The notes: generated by a model not told the origin, from the letters alone. 64,000 bases of DNA from Littorina saxatilis (GCF_037325665.1 NC_090249.1:60615127-60679126); one strand, 5' to 3'. Shown: positions 49,351-61,694, numbered from the stretch's first letter. Translations and numbers: made by a program.

Positions 49351-49674
49351 TGTCGGAATACTTCTTCTTCTTCAGCGTTCCAGAAATTCTGGTGACGCGT
49401 GAGCTCGAATGCCCATTTGGGTTCCCCACGCTATACTCTGAGAGCATAGTCATCTTCACTCCGCTTTCGTTGGGTAGGCATGCTGGGTATTTTCGTGTTT
49501 CCATAACCCACCGAACTCCGACATGGATTACAGGATCATTTCCGTGCGCACTTGGTCTTGTGCTTGCGTGTACACACGAAGGGGGTTAAGTCACTGGCAG
49601 GTCTGCACATAAGTTGACCTGGGAGATCGGAAAAATCTCCACTCTTAACCCACCAGGCGGCATGTCGGAATACT
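49351..49674 (-). mobile_element. 5'-truncated SINE with 12-bp target-site duplication
   Basis: The body is at 49363-49662. The (GAA)n tail (plus CTTCTTCTTC at 49361-49373) is followed on minus by the SINE body containing GTCACCAGAATTTCTGGAAC. The tRNA head expected beyond GGTGGGTTAAGAGTGG is missing. Perfect duplications TGTCGGAATACT lie at 49351-49362 and 49663-49674. Confidence 0.9.
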
Positions 49675-50235
49675 GCATGTAACTCTTTCAACTGCAGTTG
49701 GCCGACTGTGTTGATGGCCCAGGAAACCTGCCCCAGGTCTACCCGTTTGACACGATTCCTGGATTTAAATCCAGCGTTGAGCTTTGGGAGACACCATCAC
49801 TTTAAGAGTGAAGAGTGTGTACAGCTCTCTCGTGGGAAGAAGTCGGACTGATTGTTGAGTTTTGCTTGAAGGGATATAAGGCTCTCAGGTCTCTTCCAAA
49901 GTTATACCATACGATTCCGCGATACAAATAATGCTACCCCACAGGAGGACTGCCTTCACTTTGCAAAAGGAGGTATTTAAGAATCTTAGGTACATGTCGT
50001 GAAATAGACAAGGAAAGGGCACTCATAACGATGGCTTCCACTGAGTAACTTCCATGAACGTTACACGGGGCCGCGTCATAGATGGCGCTCTAGTCTTTCC
50101 GCCGGGCGGCGCATCTGGACTACATTTCGTCTTTAACACCTGAGAGAGGCAGCGCTCTGAAGCGCATTCACTCACTTTGATAAAACTGATTCCCATTCTT
50201 GTGGTGCGTTTTCGAGCAACTCGAGCCGTGTGTGT
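49675..50235. other. End of dispersed repeat, then no feature
   Basis: 49675-49740 belongs to the dispersed repeat; the remaining DNA holds no recognisable gene. Confidence 0.4.
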
Positions 50236-50332
50236 CTAGATTAGGGTACCGTAGATTAGGGTACCGTAGATTAGGGTACCGTAGATTAGGGTACCGTAGA
50301 TTAGGGTACCGTAGATTAGGGTACCGTAGATT
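50236..50332. repeat. 15-bp repeat TTAGGGTACCGTAGA, 6 copies
   Basis: Perfect units with a 15-bp period (TTAGGGTACC at 50241, 50256, 50271, 50286, 50301, 50316). Each contains the telomeric hexamer TTAGGG and a KpnI-type palindrome GGTACC. Confidence 0.97.
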
Positions 50333-50494
50333 CCCCCACATGGTTAGTTCAATAGTATCCCTCTAAGAGATACAGAAAGCATGGGGCTCTCTCGACTGGA
50401 AAGACCCTGTGGGCGAGTGCTTCTTGATGGTGCAATTTTGTTGTTGTGTTGCTTTACAACAACTTGTTACTAGTCTGATCAAAGCCATTGTCCT

Positions 50495-51739
<1,245 letters not shown>

Positions 51740-51861
51740 CAGTGAGGCGAACAGTATTCACGAGGTAGGGTGGACCTTAAATATGGCCGTACTGTCAGCC
51801 TTTCCCAGTCACAAATGGGGTCAAACAAGGCTGTGTCCTGGCGCCGACACTGTTCAGCCTC

Positions 51862-52656
51862 ATGTTTTCGGCCATGCTGACAGACGCCTTCAGAGACGGA
51901 GATATCGGGATCGACCTGAGGTACCGCACAGATGGCAAACTGTTCAACCTTCGGAGGCTCCAAGCAAAAACCAAGGTCACGAAGGATATCATTAGAGACT
52001 TCCTGTTTGCTGATGACTGTGCCCTCAACGCTGTCTCAGAAGCTGATATGCAATGCAGCGTTGACATGTTCTCCAGCGCTTGCACAAACTTTGGTCTGAC
52101 GATCAGCACAAAGAAGACTGAAGTCCTCCATCAGCCAGCGCCTGGAAAACCTTATGTCGAGCCTGACATCACAGTCAATGGCCAGAGACTCAACACGGTG
52201 AACCGCTTCACCTACCTGGGCAGCACACTGTCGCAAAATGTCACCATCGACGACGAAGTGAACGTCAGAATAGCGAGAGCCAGCTCCACTTTTGGCAGAC
52301 TGTACCCAAATGTCTGGAACAGAAGAGGCATCACCACCCAGACCAAGCTGAAAGTGTACAGGGCAGTGGTGCTCCCAACGCTGCTCTACGCTTGCGAGAC
52401 ATGGACAGTGTACCAACGACATGCCAGGAAACTGAACCATTTCCACACAACAAGTCTCAGAAAGATCCTGGGCATAAAGTGGCAGGACAAAGTCCCAGAT
52501 ACAGAAGTGCTAGCCAGAGCAGATCTCCCCAGCATCACTACCATCCTGACTGTTCTATGGCGAGCTGCAACAGGGCCAGCGGTCCCACGGAGGACAGAAG
52601 AAACGCTTCAAAGACACTCTCAAAGCCTCACTGAAAGCGTTTTCCATCAACCCTGA
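51862..52656 (+). pseudogene. LINE RT fragment (motif C to thumb)
   Basis: FADDCALNA (FADD residues 49-52), then NFGLTISTKKTEVLH (motif D region), FTYLGSTLS, and VLPTLLYACETWTVY. Sequence agrees with the RT family up to SITTILTVLW, then shifts frame. The true continuation YGELQQGQRSHGGQKKRF is in the next frame, and the roughly 25 residues normally between are gone. The open frame really begins upstream of the listed ATG. Confidence 0.82.
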
Positions 52657-52720
52657 CACGTGGGAGAAATCTGCACTGGATCGTGCCACCTGGCGCTCCT
52701 CCATCCACAAAGGCGCCAAG

Positions 52721-52978
52721 ATGTGCGAGGCCAGCAGAACGACCGCCGCTGAGTTGATGAGACAGACCCGAAAAGCCCGTGCCATCAACCCTCCTGGAGA
52801 CGTCCCACTCGTCCCTTGTCCCTTTTGTATCCGAACCTTCCGTGCCAGGATCGGCCTTGTCAGCCATCTACGCACGCACAGAAATAGCCAGCCCCAGCAA
52901 CCCCCGGATGAGTGGTCCTCGTCGAATCGACGGACGAACAACACACACTGTCAGCCTTTACCTTCAATAGCCAATTAA
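52721..52978 (+). pseudogene. LINE ORF2 C-terminus with C2H2 finger
   Basis: This 85-codon frame continues the LINE protein after the shift. It carries CPFCIRTFRARIGLVSHLRT-H, a C2H2 zinc finger (Cys33, Cys36, His49, His53 of this frame), typical of the C-terminus of this LINE lineage, and stops at the end of the element. The ATG is internal. Confidence 0.8.
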
Positions 52979-52980
52979 AG

Positions 52981-53881
52981 TGTCCGGGGAAAATTATATG
53001 TGACTCCATTTAAATTCTTTTTTGAGCCTAGAGAGAGAAGATTTTAATGAAAAATATTGATTCTTCAAAACAAGGCATGTCTGTTTGTTTTTCATTTCAG
53101 ACTTCTTTTTCATTTTGACAGCATAATTGGGAACTTGCACGGGGAATCCAAATTGCATCCAAATTTACGACTGAGGGCAATGTCCACTAACGGAAATCGG
53201 ATGGCCGGTTTGACATTGATTTATCCTTACAGACTTTACTAGTAGCTACCTTGGGATTTAAGGTTGAGCAAAATAATCCCCAGGATGTTGTTTTGGACTG
53301 TTTTATGACAGAACGACTTTTAGCAGTACATCGAAAGTACTCCAATGTCTTGCCAAGGTTAGACATGTGAAGAATTTGCACTGACTTTTCTTTCCTGCAG
53401 TCCGGGCTTCTTGACATTTTGCACTTAAACATGGCACCTTAGTACGGTTGGTTGAAGTAGATGTTTTGAATGAATTTGGTAGCAATATTGTGGAGCGTGT
53501 TTGTAAAAATAGATGAAGGATCCTCTTTCCCAGAGAAAATGGTTTATTCTGTAAGATGAAGAGAACATTTTGCTGTAAAAGACACCCGGTCTGCTTTTTT
53601 CAGGTTCCGTCTTTGAGAGGGAGCGTCTTCAGAACCATACACCACGAACTGTACACCACAACTCAACCAATGTAGTACCTCAATTTTATATATACCCATG
53701 AGGATGAAATTCGCTTGTTCATTTCAATGCCTGTAAAATCACACTGATGACATTAACGATGCAACCCCGTGTTAAGTCAGTGTGGCTGTGCTATAGTGCA
53801 CGGGGAAAATCAGACCGATATGAAAGATGTCCACAAAAGTTGCAAAAGTCATCCGTTACAAAAACGGGTACGAGGTGACGA
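52981..53881. other. No recognisable feature
   Basis: Short frames only; no repeat recognised. Confidence 0.4.
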
Positions 53882-54025
53882 CAGGAGCTTGTATCAAAGC
53901 GCCGGTCGATTGGAGTATCCTGCTCCTTTATCCTTACTGTAGAGTTACTACTACTATTCACTACCTACAGTAAGGGTAACGGAGTAATACTAATAATCGA
54001 CCGGTGCTTTGATACAAGCTCCTGT
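53882..54025. mobile_element. Hairpin element (about 61-bp arms)
   Basis: Left arm 53882-53942 (CAGGAGCTTGTATCAAAGC ... CCTTACTGTAG) and right arm 53965-54025 (CTACAGTAAGGGTAACGGAG ... GATACAAGCTCCTG) are inverted, with small differences in the middle, around a 22-bp loop. Probably a short MITE. Sequence differs from the hairpin at 11302. Confidence 0.75.
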
Positions 54026-54600
54026 GGTCGTGTCGACAGGATACAACCAGCTGCGAATGAAACAGTAAGTAGTTAGAGGGAAACCCTGCTTATTCGAAGC
54101 AGAAAGCTGAAACAGGACATTCAGTTGCACAGAAAGTGTTTCAGAGTCTGCAGGGATGTGTGATTTGTTTCTGGCTTTCGAAGCTAGAACGCCTACTCGT
54201 ATAAGCAGGCATGTTTCCCTTTCTTCCACTATCACAATGTGATATAACATAAATAACATAAACGTTCCAACAACTTACCTTTCTTGTTTTTTTTTAAAAA
54301 TTACTATCACAATATTATTAAATCCCAGTTCGTTATATTGTCAGTTTACTGGGAACAGCAACTCGTATCCCCTCATCCGGAGGCAAACGTCGTATTACCT
54401 CAGTTCCCCGAATGGCAATTGGTCACTGCGTTGTACAACGGAGTAATTCATGAATTGCTGTTGATGCCATTATATGTTGAAAGCTTCCGACATCACCATA
54501 TTTGGCAGGTTCAGTTTAACACACTTTGCTTTTCAGATGTGTCTGGGTGGCAGTATATAGTTATTATATCACACTAAGTACCAGCGGGTATGTTGATTAT
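54026..54600. other. No recognisable feature
   Basis: 54265-54290 shares AACGTTCCAACAACNTACCT with 59408-59430. No gene. Confidence 0.35.
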
Positions 54601-54618
54601 TCCTCTCCAACGCAGTAG

Positions 54619-54624
54619 TTTATT
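54619..54624 (-). terminator. Candidate polyadenylation signal AATAAA
   Basis: AATAAA on minus lies 209 bases after the stop codon of the spliced gene, a plausible 3' UTR length. No transcript evidence is available. Confidence 0.5.
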
Positions 54625-54639
54625 GCAGAGCAGTCTCTG

Positions 54640-54832
54640 CACCGGTCAGCAAATCTGATGGAGTTCCCAGCAAATACAACACCCCGTACATCTAGTATAG
54701 TCAGGGCCTTGAAAAACGAGCCTGCCTTTACCATTCGGACTATACATGTATTGTTACTGCAGGCAATGTTGCTGCTTCTGTTGGTGTTGCTGCCGCTGTT
54801 GCAATTGTCCAATCGCTGCAGCCGTTACAATA
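54640..54832 (-). repeat. Second, diverged copy of the gene's 3' coding end
   Basis: About 190 bp downstream, the Ser/Asn-rich tail and the GGxFQGPDYTR block recur: FQGPDYTRCTGCCICWELHQ against FQGPDYTRSTGRYRQLGTPT, with CTGACTATACTAGATGTACG against CTGACTACACTAGATCTACG. It may be an unused tandem duplicate in the 3' UTR or an alternative last coding segment. Confidence 0.65.
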
Positions 54833-55375
54833 TCATCCTCTCAGAGTGGGAGTGCCCAGCTGACGGTAACGCCCCGTAGATCTAGTGTAGTCAGGCCCTT
54901 GAAAAGCAAATCTGTCTTTTCCACCAGGACTGCTTGTGTTATTGCTGCTGCTAAGGTTGCTGCTGCTACTGGTGTTGTTGCTGCTGCTACTGGTATTGCT
55001 GACACCGCTCTTGCTGCCGTTGTTGCTGCCGCCGCTGCTGTTGCTGCCGTTTTCGTTGCTGTAAGTCGTGTGGTGTCTGTGTGTTTTGCGCGGTGTATTG
55101 CTTTTGACGCTGCTTTTGTCGGACGTTGAGTTGTCCTCGGTTTCTCGAAAGACGCCACACAGCTCTGTCTCGGATCGCCAGGAGTTGAAGGAACAGCAGC
55201 TTTCACTCCTATCCATGGATTCTGTTTCATCGCTGTGAACACATAGAAAGGACAATCAATATATACTACGGCATGAACAGGGAGAAATTCACAGAGACTG
55301 TGGAAAGGAAACAGAGAGACGATCATGCCGCTGTTTATCCACGAAAACACTCTACTGGAACTACAACCGTAGCCT

Positions 55376-55456
<81 letters not shown>

Positions 55457-56559
55457 CACACAAAAACACACACACACACTGACCTGTAGCTGTTGTCACT
55501 GTATACTGAAGGCGAGCTGGACCCGCTGCCAGGGTAGTAGTACCTCCTCCACGAGCTGCCCCAGCGAGGCTGTTCCGGCCTGCCCTGCATGGCATTGAAG
55601 AACCTGCGGCTGTTGAGGATGTCGTTGCGGATGCGGTTGACCTCCTCGTCCAGAGAATTCAGCTCGTGACGCAAGCCCTGCATATTGTGCACGAGACGCT
55701 GCTGGGAGGCCACGAGCAGATGGGCTTTTTGGCTGCCTGACACCTAAAGGGAAACAAAGAAGATTAGTTCAGCATTGACATGACAGACATAGACTACAGC
55801 AAAAGATGGCCAAATCTCAAAATGTTAACTCGCCAACCGGGCGAGTAACTTCAAGAAAGTTACTAGCCCGCCAGAATTGTCGCTGGCCCGGTACATACCA
55901 CAGTTACTGCATCTGCAGTGTTTATATGGCTTTGTAACTCGATATTACAACCAAAAGTGTTGCATTGGACCAGAATGTTCACTGGCCAGCCGGACGAGTT
56001 GCCACGTGGTTTCTACTAGCCCGGCGAATGTTTTGCTCGTCCCTGGTAAACCGGGCGGACGATTTGGCCATCCCTGCTACAGGGTGTAAACTTGTATCGT
56101 TCAGTTTCGCTATCTTCAGAAGGGCACAATGTCGACTTTTCAGATTACAGTACGTAAGCACGATCAACATGCAATTCAATAATGATCTCGCATACATATT
56201 TGAGCGATATTTTTGTTATAAGAATTAATCTTGTATCGATGTAGTGGCCTCCCTTGCACTAATGAAAAGCATTGGCCTTGAAATGGAGGTAAGATTACAC
56301 AGATTATGAACAGATAATGTGACAAATCAAGGTCTCAAAAATGAGGAAATCTTAAATCTTTTTTGTAAATTTTTTTTTAAAGAGAAATGGGGGACGGGGG
56401 ATGGGGGTGGGGGGTCCACTGTATTCATCTCACCTCTGCCTCTTCCTCATCCTCGCTCATCACCAAGCTGTTCCGCCGTGACCCGATACGTGACCCGTGA
56501 CGCGACGACGACCTGACACTGGATCGACTGGAGGGTCGGCTTCCTCCCCCTCCCCCCAT
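54833..56559 (-). CDS. Three-exon host gene: coiled-coil, Ser/Asn-rich protein (unrecognised)
   Basis: Three minus-strand exons splice cleanly: 56559-56434 (donor GAG/GTGAGA), 55743-55484 (acceptor TTTCCCTTTAG, donor ACAG/GTCAGT), and 55232-54833 (acceptor TGTGTTCACAG). The joined length is 786 bases, 261 residues plus stop, and the phases match (0, then 2). Residues 1-42 are Ser/Arg-rich then acidic (SRRNSLVMSEDEEEAE). About 46-95 is a predicted coiled coil (HNMQGLRHELNSLDEEVNRI). Then come RWGSSWRRYYYPG and an acidic Ser-rich stretch (SDETESMDRSESCCSF). A Ser/Asn/Gly tract follows, then the end FQGPDYTRSTGRYRQLGTPT. There is no signal peptide or membrane segment, so it is probably intracellular. 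I do not recognise the family. The start ATG at 56559 is uncertain: a different frame upstream is open and ends 30 bases before it. Confidence 0.78.
55379..55480. repeat. (CA)n microsatellite in intron 2
   Basis: About 75 bp of perfect CA followed by CAAAAACA variants, beginning almost at the intron 2 donor site (GTCAGTGTGTG on minus). Length change here could affect splicing of the gene. Confidence 0.95.
55800..56090. repeat. Degenerate short repeats in intron 1
   Basis: Related phrases such as GGGCGAGTAACTTC, CTAGCCCGCCAGAATTG, CTGGCCAGCCGGACGAG and CTAGCCCGGCGAATG recur. Likely an old intronic repeat; not coding. Confidence 0.4.
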
Positions 56560-56591
56560 CCACAGTCCCCCATCTCATCCCGCTCCATGTT

Positions 56592-56786
56592 TCACTCCGC
56601 CGCATCGTCTTGAAGATCACTCAATATGTTCCTTAACTCCTGCACGCCGGCTTCCGGTGTAGAGGTCGTTTCCGGTTGCGCAGCACTCTGGGGTCGCGGC
56701 GGTTTGCCCAGATCACGATGTGCAGGGATGGAGTGTTCTGGGATGGGCTTGAAAGAGTTTGAGCTGTCGTTGTGAATCAGAGGCAT
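56592..56786 (-). CDS. 64-codon ORF upstream of the gene's exon 1
   Basis: MPLIHNDSSNSFKPIPEHSI begins at an ATG in good context (A at -3) and ends QELRNILSDLQDDAAE then TGA, 32 bases before the ATG used in the spliced gene and in another frame. Codon use and composition (Pro/Ser/Glu) look like real protein. It may be the true N-terminus joined by an intron I cannot place, an upstream ORF, or a sign of a sequence error. Only one of the three frames is open between the two stops. Confidence 0.45.
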   Translation of the reverse strand: MPLIHNDSSNSFKPIPEHSIPAHRDLGKPPRPQSAAQPETTSTPEAGVQELRNILSDLQDDAAE

Positions 56787-56829
56787 TGTCGCTGGTGCTT
56801 GCTGTTGAAGTTATACAGGTAGTGAAGGC

Positions 56830-58574
56830 TTGAGGTCAGATTGTCTGAAAATGTATGTGGTTAAATCAAAGACTGATTTCAACAACGTCGTGTACAAGAT
56901 GAAATGTCTCTTGGTAAAGGCTGGCCCTAATTGAGCCCGAATATGCCTTAGCTTCTTGCAGCGAACTTCGTTAAGTAGACTTCGCGAAGTGGACTTGGCC
57001 AAATTAATATCAGGCTTAAGACGCCGACAGACACTGAACGCAGATACGGTGACAGGTTAAACTGTGGATCTGCAGCTGAAGGTGTGAAATTTCCTTTGCT
57101 TTTCTTATGGTAGGCACAACATTATAATCCTCAAAAACGGATGCGAAATAATGAGGGAAATTCAGTTCCTTGTAAATGCAAACATGTCGTCTAATTGTAT
57201 GTGTTGTGGTGTTGCTCCACTGCTGTGTAAGAACACCAATCAGCTAAACACAAGTCCACGGAACCAACACAAAAATCTCACTTGTATTCTCTTCACAACC
57301 CTTCGTAATTGTTGCAATCACAACAACCAGGAATGATCGATGAATAGCACATCAAAGTCAAAATCAATCACTGAGCTTGCAAGTAAACAAACCGCCAGCT
57401 TGGCAGTAAAAATACCTGATAACACTGAATTTTAAAAACGCAAAAGGATCAGGATCCCTTGTGTTATTCTAGTTCCAACACTGCTCTTGTTCATTACTGA
57501 ATTATGTTCTCAATCTTTCCTTTTTCGTTGTTGTTTTATCTCAGAAATATGCCTCCTTCGTGGTGAGCCGCTGAGTGTCCACGAAACTACCTGCCAGGTG
57601 TACAAAATACAATGATGTGTGTATAGACAAGAGGCAGTCTCACCGGCAGGTGTGCTAAATACAACAATTAATGTGTGTGTAGACCACAGGCAACGCCAGG
57701 CATTAGTGTCACACCCAGTTCCAGCCACGACTCAAAGTGTGCCCGGGGATTAAATATCAAAGTTGCCGCTTTCTTGTGACCATTAGCCGTTAGTCCATTG
57801 CGGCATGCAATCGCGTAAACTAATTATTAAGCTCCTGTGGCTTTCCCGGTGTGAATTCTTCATGCGTTGAACGTGGCGATGTTGGAGGTTGTTCGTGTCC
57901 AGTGTCCTCGGACTATCAGAATGACACTTGTGACAGGGTGTGGATGCGCCAAAGACCATCAATTTTGTACAAAAAAACAAAAAACAAACCATTTACAAAA
58001 GAATTGTATCTATCTAGACATGTGATAATGGACACTAATTTGTTTGTTATTTTTTTTATTTTTTTTATTGTTGTAGACATATAATTATGTGGATTCATTG
58101 TGTGGACTGAACACCCTCACTCAAACCAGCTTTTTGGACACGAATGGTTACAGAGAAGCTGATTTTATTTTAAACAAAGACCAAGTCGTGTCTTTAACTA
58201 TCTTTCCCTGTCTCTCTCCCTCTCTATCTCTGCCGTCCTTGCAAAAATGTGTTGTTACATATGAATCGGTGTTTTATTCAAGATGTGTTCTCAGATTGGA
58301 ACAGTACAGCAAGATATGCCTGCTGAGCTTCTTTGAATCCGCTGAAAAAAACGTTGATACGCGACTACTGCATAGTTGTCATCAAACCTGTTTTGATTCT
58401 TAGGTAGCACACAGAACAGTCGCCTGGTAGAAAGCTCTTGAACAGCTCTCGGCACATAATTATAACATCACCGACAGTGATCTTGATCAAGAATACCGAT
58501 GGAAGGGAAGCAATCCAAAAATGGCATCGTCGCCAGCCTCCGGGTTGTCTTTCGTCATTGTCACAACAAAAATC

Positions 58575-58576
<2 letters not shown>
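56830..58576. other. No recognised gene; small duplication
   Basis: 57590-57715 holds a diverged two-copy repeat (CTGCCAGGTGTACAAAATAC ... and CCGGCAGGTGTGCTAAATAC ...). Presumably upstream flank of the spliced gene; no promoter element is clear enough to call. Confidence 0.4.

Positions 58577-58642
<66 letters not shown>
58577..58642. repeat. (GT)n microsatellite
   Basis: About 65 bp of perfect GT. Confidence 0.97.
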
Positions 58643-58644
<2 letters not shown>

Positions 58645-59071
58645 CTCTCAGGAAATAATACAGACACATATAACTACAGACTCATATAAAACACAATACA
58701 CGCATGCAGGAAAAAACCCACTAAACAAATGGGTAGCGCCGTATACTGTATGGCAGCTCGCTTTCCCCAGGGAGAAAGCAGCCCGGTCCTTATCCTTACA
58801 TACCAAGAACAAACAGCCTTGGTGCTCTCTGCTCAGAGTGATCATAGTTTCTGTTAAATTAATTAAATTGTGAATGCTCACTGCAGCCGTTTAAGAAAGA
58901 AATTCACCACAACAATTCCAAACATTGGCTTTTGAGATTAATTCATAACAAACAAACAAAATCTAAATCCGCACAAGACTTCATACCTCAGTAATTATAT
59001 ACACATTAGGTGTATACTACTTTCAAACTTAGCTCTCTTTATTTTTCTTCACAAATCACATACAACCACGC

Positions 59072-59125
<54 letters not shown>

Positions 59126-59595
59126 CTTCTCTCTCTGCTGCCATGTTCTATTTACCAAACACTGTACATAAGGTCCCATTGTAGTTTCTTTGTATTTACC
59201 TATGGAACATTCTTTCGACGCTGACGTCATTCCCTTTCTACGTCATTCATTTCATCATACAGTCATTCATTGGCTCGGCTTCCTGACGAGTGGACGTGAT
59301 AGAACTACACTTGTATCAAGATAAGTTTTGTGTGAATATTTGTTTGTCTGTTCACTTAAAAGACCGTTGGGTCGAAATATCTGTGAATGTATTGTTTTGT
59401 CAATAACAAACGTTCCAACAACCTACCTTTCTTGTTTTTTGATTCTGAATTTTGGAACGTTGGCAGTCTCTTTGTTTTTGGATTTTTTCATTTGCGGTAG
59501 ATCCAGTAAGCTTTAAATTAGTTTTTTTTTCTTCTTCAGCGGAATTAGACTAGTTTTTACAATGAGAAAGTTTCACAGAGTGATTGAGGGAGATT

Positions 59596-59669
<74 letters not shown>

Positions 59670-60319
59670 AAATGCATCCTTGTTCTAAGCGCGTGGATAC
59701 TGACCTAAAACTCGTAGGGACGCGCGGCAAGTAATCTCCCTTGGAGCCTGCTTATTTCCCCTGACACGACGTTCTTCCTTTTCCGCCCAGCCGTGCACGG
59801 TAGGAAGGCATGGAGTCCGTATCTGCCTAAAACCCAGATTCAAATTTTAACTTCCATGGTCATCCGTGCACGTATTCTTGTTATTTGCCCAGGTAAATGA
59901 ATATAGTGTATGCAAGAACTGCTATTGTAAGGGAAATAACTTAGTTGCAAAGAGGGGGGTTTGACCACATGACACGACTGACGAATGACAGACCATTGAC
60001 GGACCACGTGACGAGGTAGGCCAATCAGGCGACAAGGCGGCAAATCACCAACGGGGAGGCGCAGTTTATCAGAGAAATCAGAACCCAGACAGACGTTACG
60101 TCGCCCCTCAAGGGATCCCCGTATCAAGTAAGTCTCTTGGTAGAACATGGTCGCCAGTGCTTAGCTTGCCGTTCCAGTAGAACATGGTCGCTAGGAACGG
60201 ACGGCCATACTAGTCAAGGACTTGCGATGGGGCAATCCCGTAAAACCCGTGTAAAATATTACACTATTTGCTTGATTAATCACTCATTTTGGGAAAAAAA
60301 ATCAAATAGTAGCTACACC
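58643..60319. other. No gene; microsatellites and one dispersed segment
   Basis: (CT)n at about 59077-59133 and (GA)n at 59599-59665. 59408-59490 is a dispersed segment shared with 33981-34034 and 54265-54290, with inverted ends AACGTTCC / GGAACGTT. A short repeat GTAGAACATGGTCGC occurs at 60140 and 60177. Confidence 0.5.
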
Positions 60320-60410
60320 ATTGACAACCGGCTCGTCGCGATATAACCTTGAACGGTTGAAAACGACGTTAAACACCAAATAAAGAAAGAAAGAAAGATT
60401 GACAACCGGT
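60320..60410 (+). mobile_element. 67-bp SINE 3'-end insertion with 12-bp duplication
   Basis: 60332-60398 reads CTCGTCGCGATATAACC ... GACGTTAAACACC ... (AAAG)n and is flanked by perfect duplications ATTGACAACCGG at 60320-60331 and 60399-60410. It is an extremely 5'-truncated, recent insertion of the same 3' end found at 11567-11628. Confidence 0.9.
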
Positions 60411-60528
60411 CCTTGCATTGCTGTGCCTAAATCACGAATGAAGGCACGTTCATAAATGTTAAGCAGCAGGAAAATGGTCAAACTAAGTGTTCATAGTCGT
60501 CTCATAAGAGTGCATAGGCTATAAATTG

Positions 60529-60829
60529 TTGGCTCACGTAAGTGTAGCCTATGCGATCGTAACTTTGTCTGTGCGTGCGTATGTGCGTGCGTGCGTGCGT
60601 GTGTATGTCTGTGGTAGAAACTCTAACATTTGAAGACGTCACATTACATTGACGTCACATTATGACGTAAGAGGGTTAGACGTCACGCGAAGGAAGTACT
60701 GAAAGTCTCGGTCATTATTATTTTGAGCGGGCCGAGACTAGTTGGCAGTCGTGTCCCTGTAAGTAGGCTACATGCAGACAGACAGATCTAGATCTAGTGT
60801 CTCGCTTTCTTGCACAGTTTCACCTATGC

Positions 60830-60898
<69 letters not shown>

Positions 60899-60969
60899 CG
60901 GAGTGATTGAGTTTGTGTTACTGTTTGTCGATTTCTTACGTGAGCCTTGATGGCTTCGCCTCTTGTTTT
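60529..60969 (+). mobile_element. Family C element, copy 2
   Basis: Inverted repeat GGCTCACGTAAG (60531-60542) pairs with CTTACGTGAGCC (60935-60946); 23 bases later it ends GGCTTCGCCTCTTGTTTT. CRE-like sites cluster at about 60632-60688. The inner GT tract (60837-60896) is simpler than in copy 1, where GCGT units were added. The rest is almost identical to 20137-20619. Confidence 0.87.
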
Positions 60970-61694
60970 ATAAAAGTACCTCTTGTGTGTCTTCTTCGCC
61001 GGATAATCTGGCCGGCGAGCTACAAACTGTTGGACTCGACATCTTTCTCAATCTTTGAAGTCAAAAATGTGCTCTACATCATCGACAGGGTGCGCACGTG
61101 AAGTAAATTCGGACAAGAATAGAAAAGAGGACCCCAAAACTGAGCCAGCGAGAGTGATCAGAAAATAGGGGGCCATTTTCTCTGACGTCAAAAATTTAGC
61201 TGCGCGCGCACTTTGTAACATACCTACTATATAATTATATGAATTCTCTTCTGTTCTAAATACAAGGGGGTTAACTTGCGCTCTAAGACTAAAGGGAGAT
61301 ATAACTGAAGCATGTACGTGTCCGTCAGTTTTAGCTAGCTAGCTAGACTAGTACGTACATTTTATTTTTTCTCTGACTGACTTTGAGAACAAAATCACAC
61401 ACACGCACACTTTACGGTGAAAATGCTTCATCTGAAATGCAGTGCAGCGTACGCGAACTTTTTTTGCACGTGTTGTCGCAGATCTGCAAGCAACAGCAAC
61501 GGCCTTAGCATTGAAAAGATGGATCGGGTAGCGGAATATAGTGGATAGTAGCGAGATTTCGGACAGGAAAAGAGTAACAGTAAAATTACAGTATTCGTCC
61601 ACAAAGATACAAATATATTTTTGATCTTGAAATTTGCAGAAGGTTGCTCAGGAGAAAGTTTCATTTAGTATTTACCAAAGGAAACATGACCTTT
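60970..61694. other. No recognisable feature
   Basis: Short frames only; (TAGC)n at 61331-61346. Confidence 0.4.

Larger units (their letters stand above)
51740..52980 (+). mobile_element. 5'-truncated, internally deleted LINE
   Basis: RT sequence starts at motif B (NGVKQGCVLAPTLFSLMFSA, in frame from about 51811), with a one-base shift just upstream. It continues through the FADD block, then a deletion with frame change near 52558, then a conserved C-terminal part with a C2H2 finger, ending at the stop near 52978. Endonuclease and the first RT blocks are missing. Confidence 0.82.
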
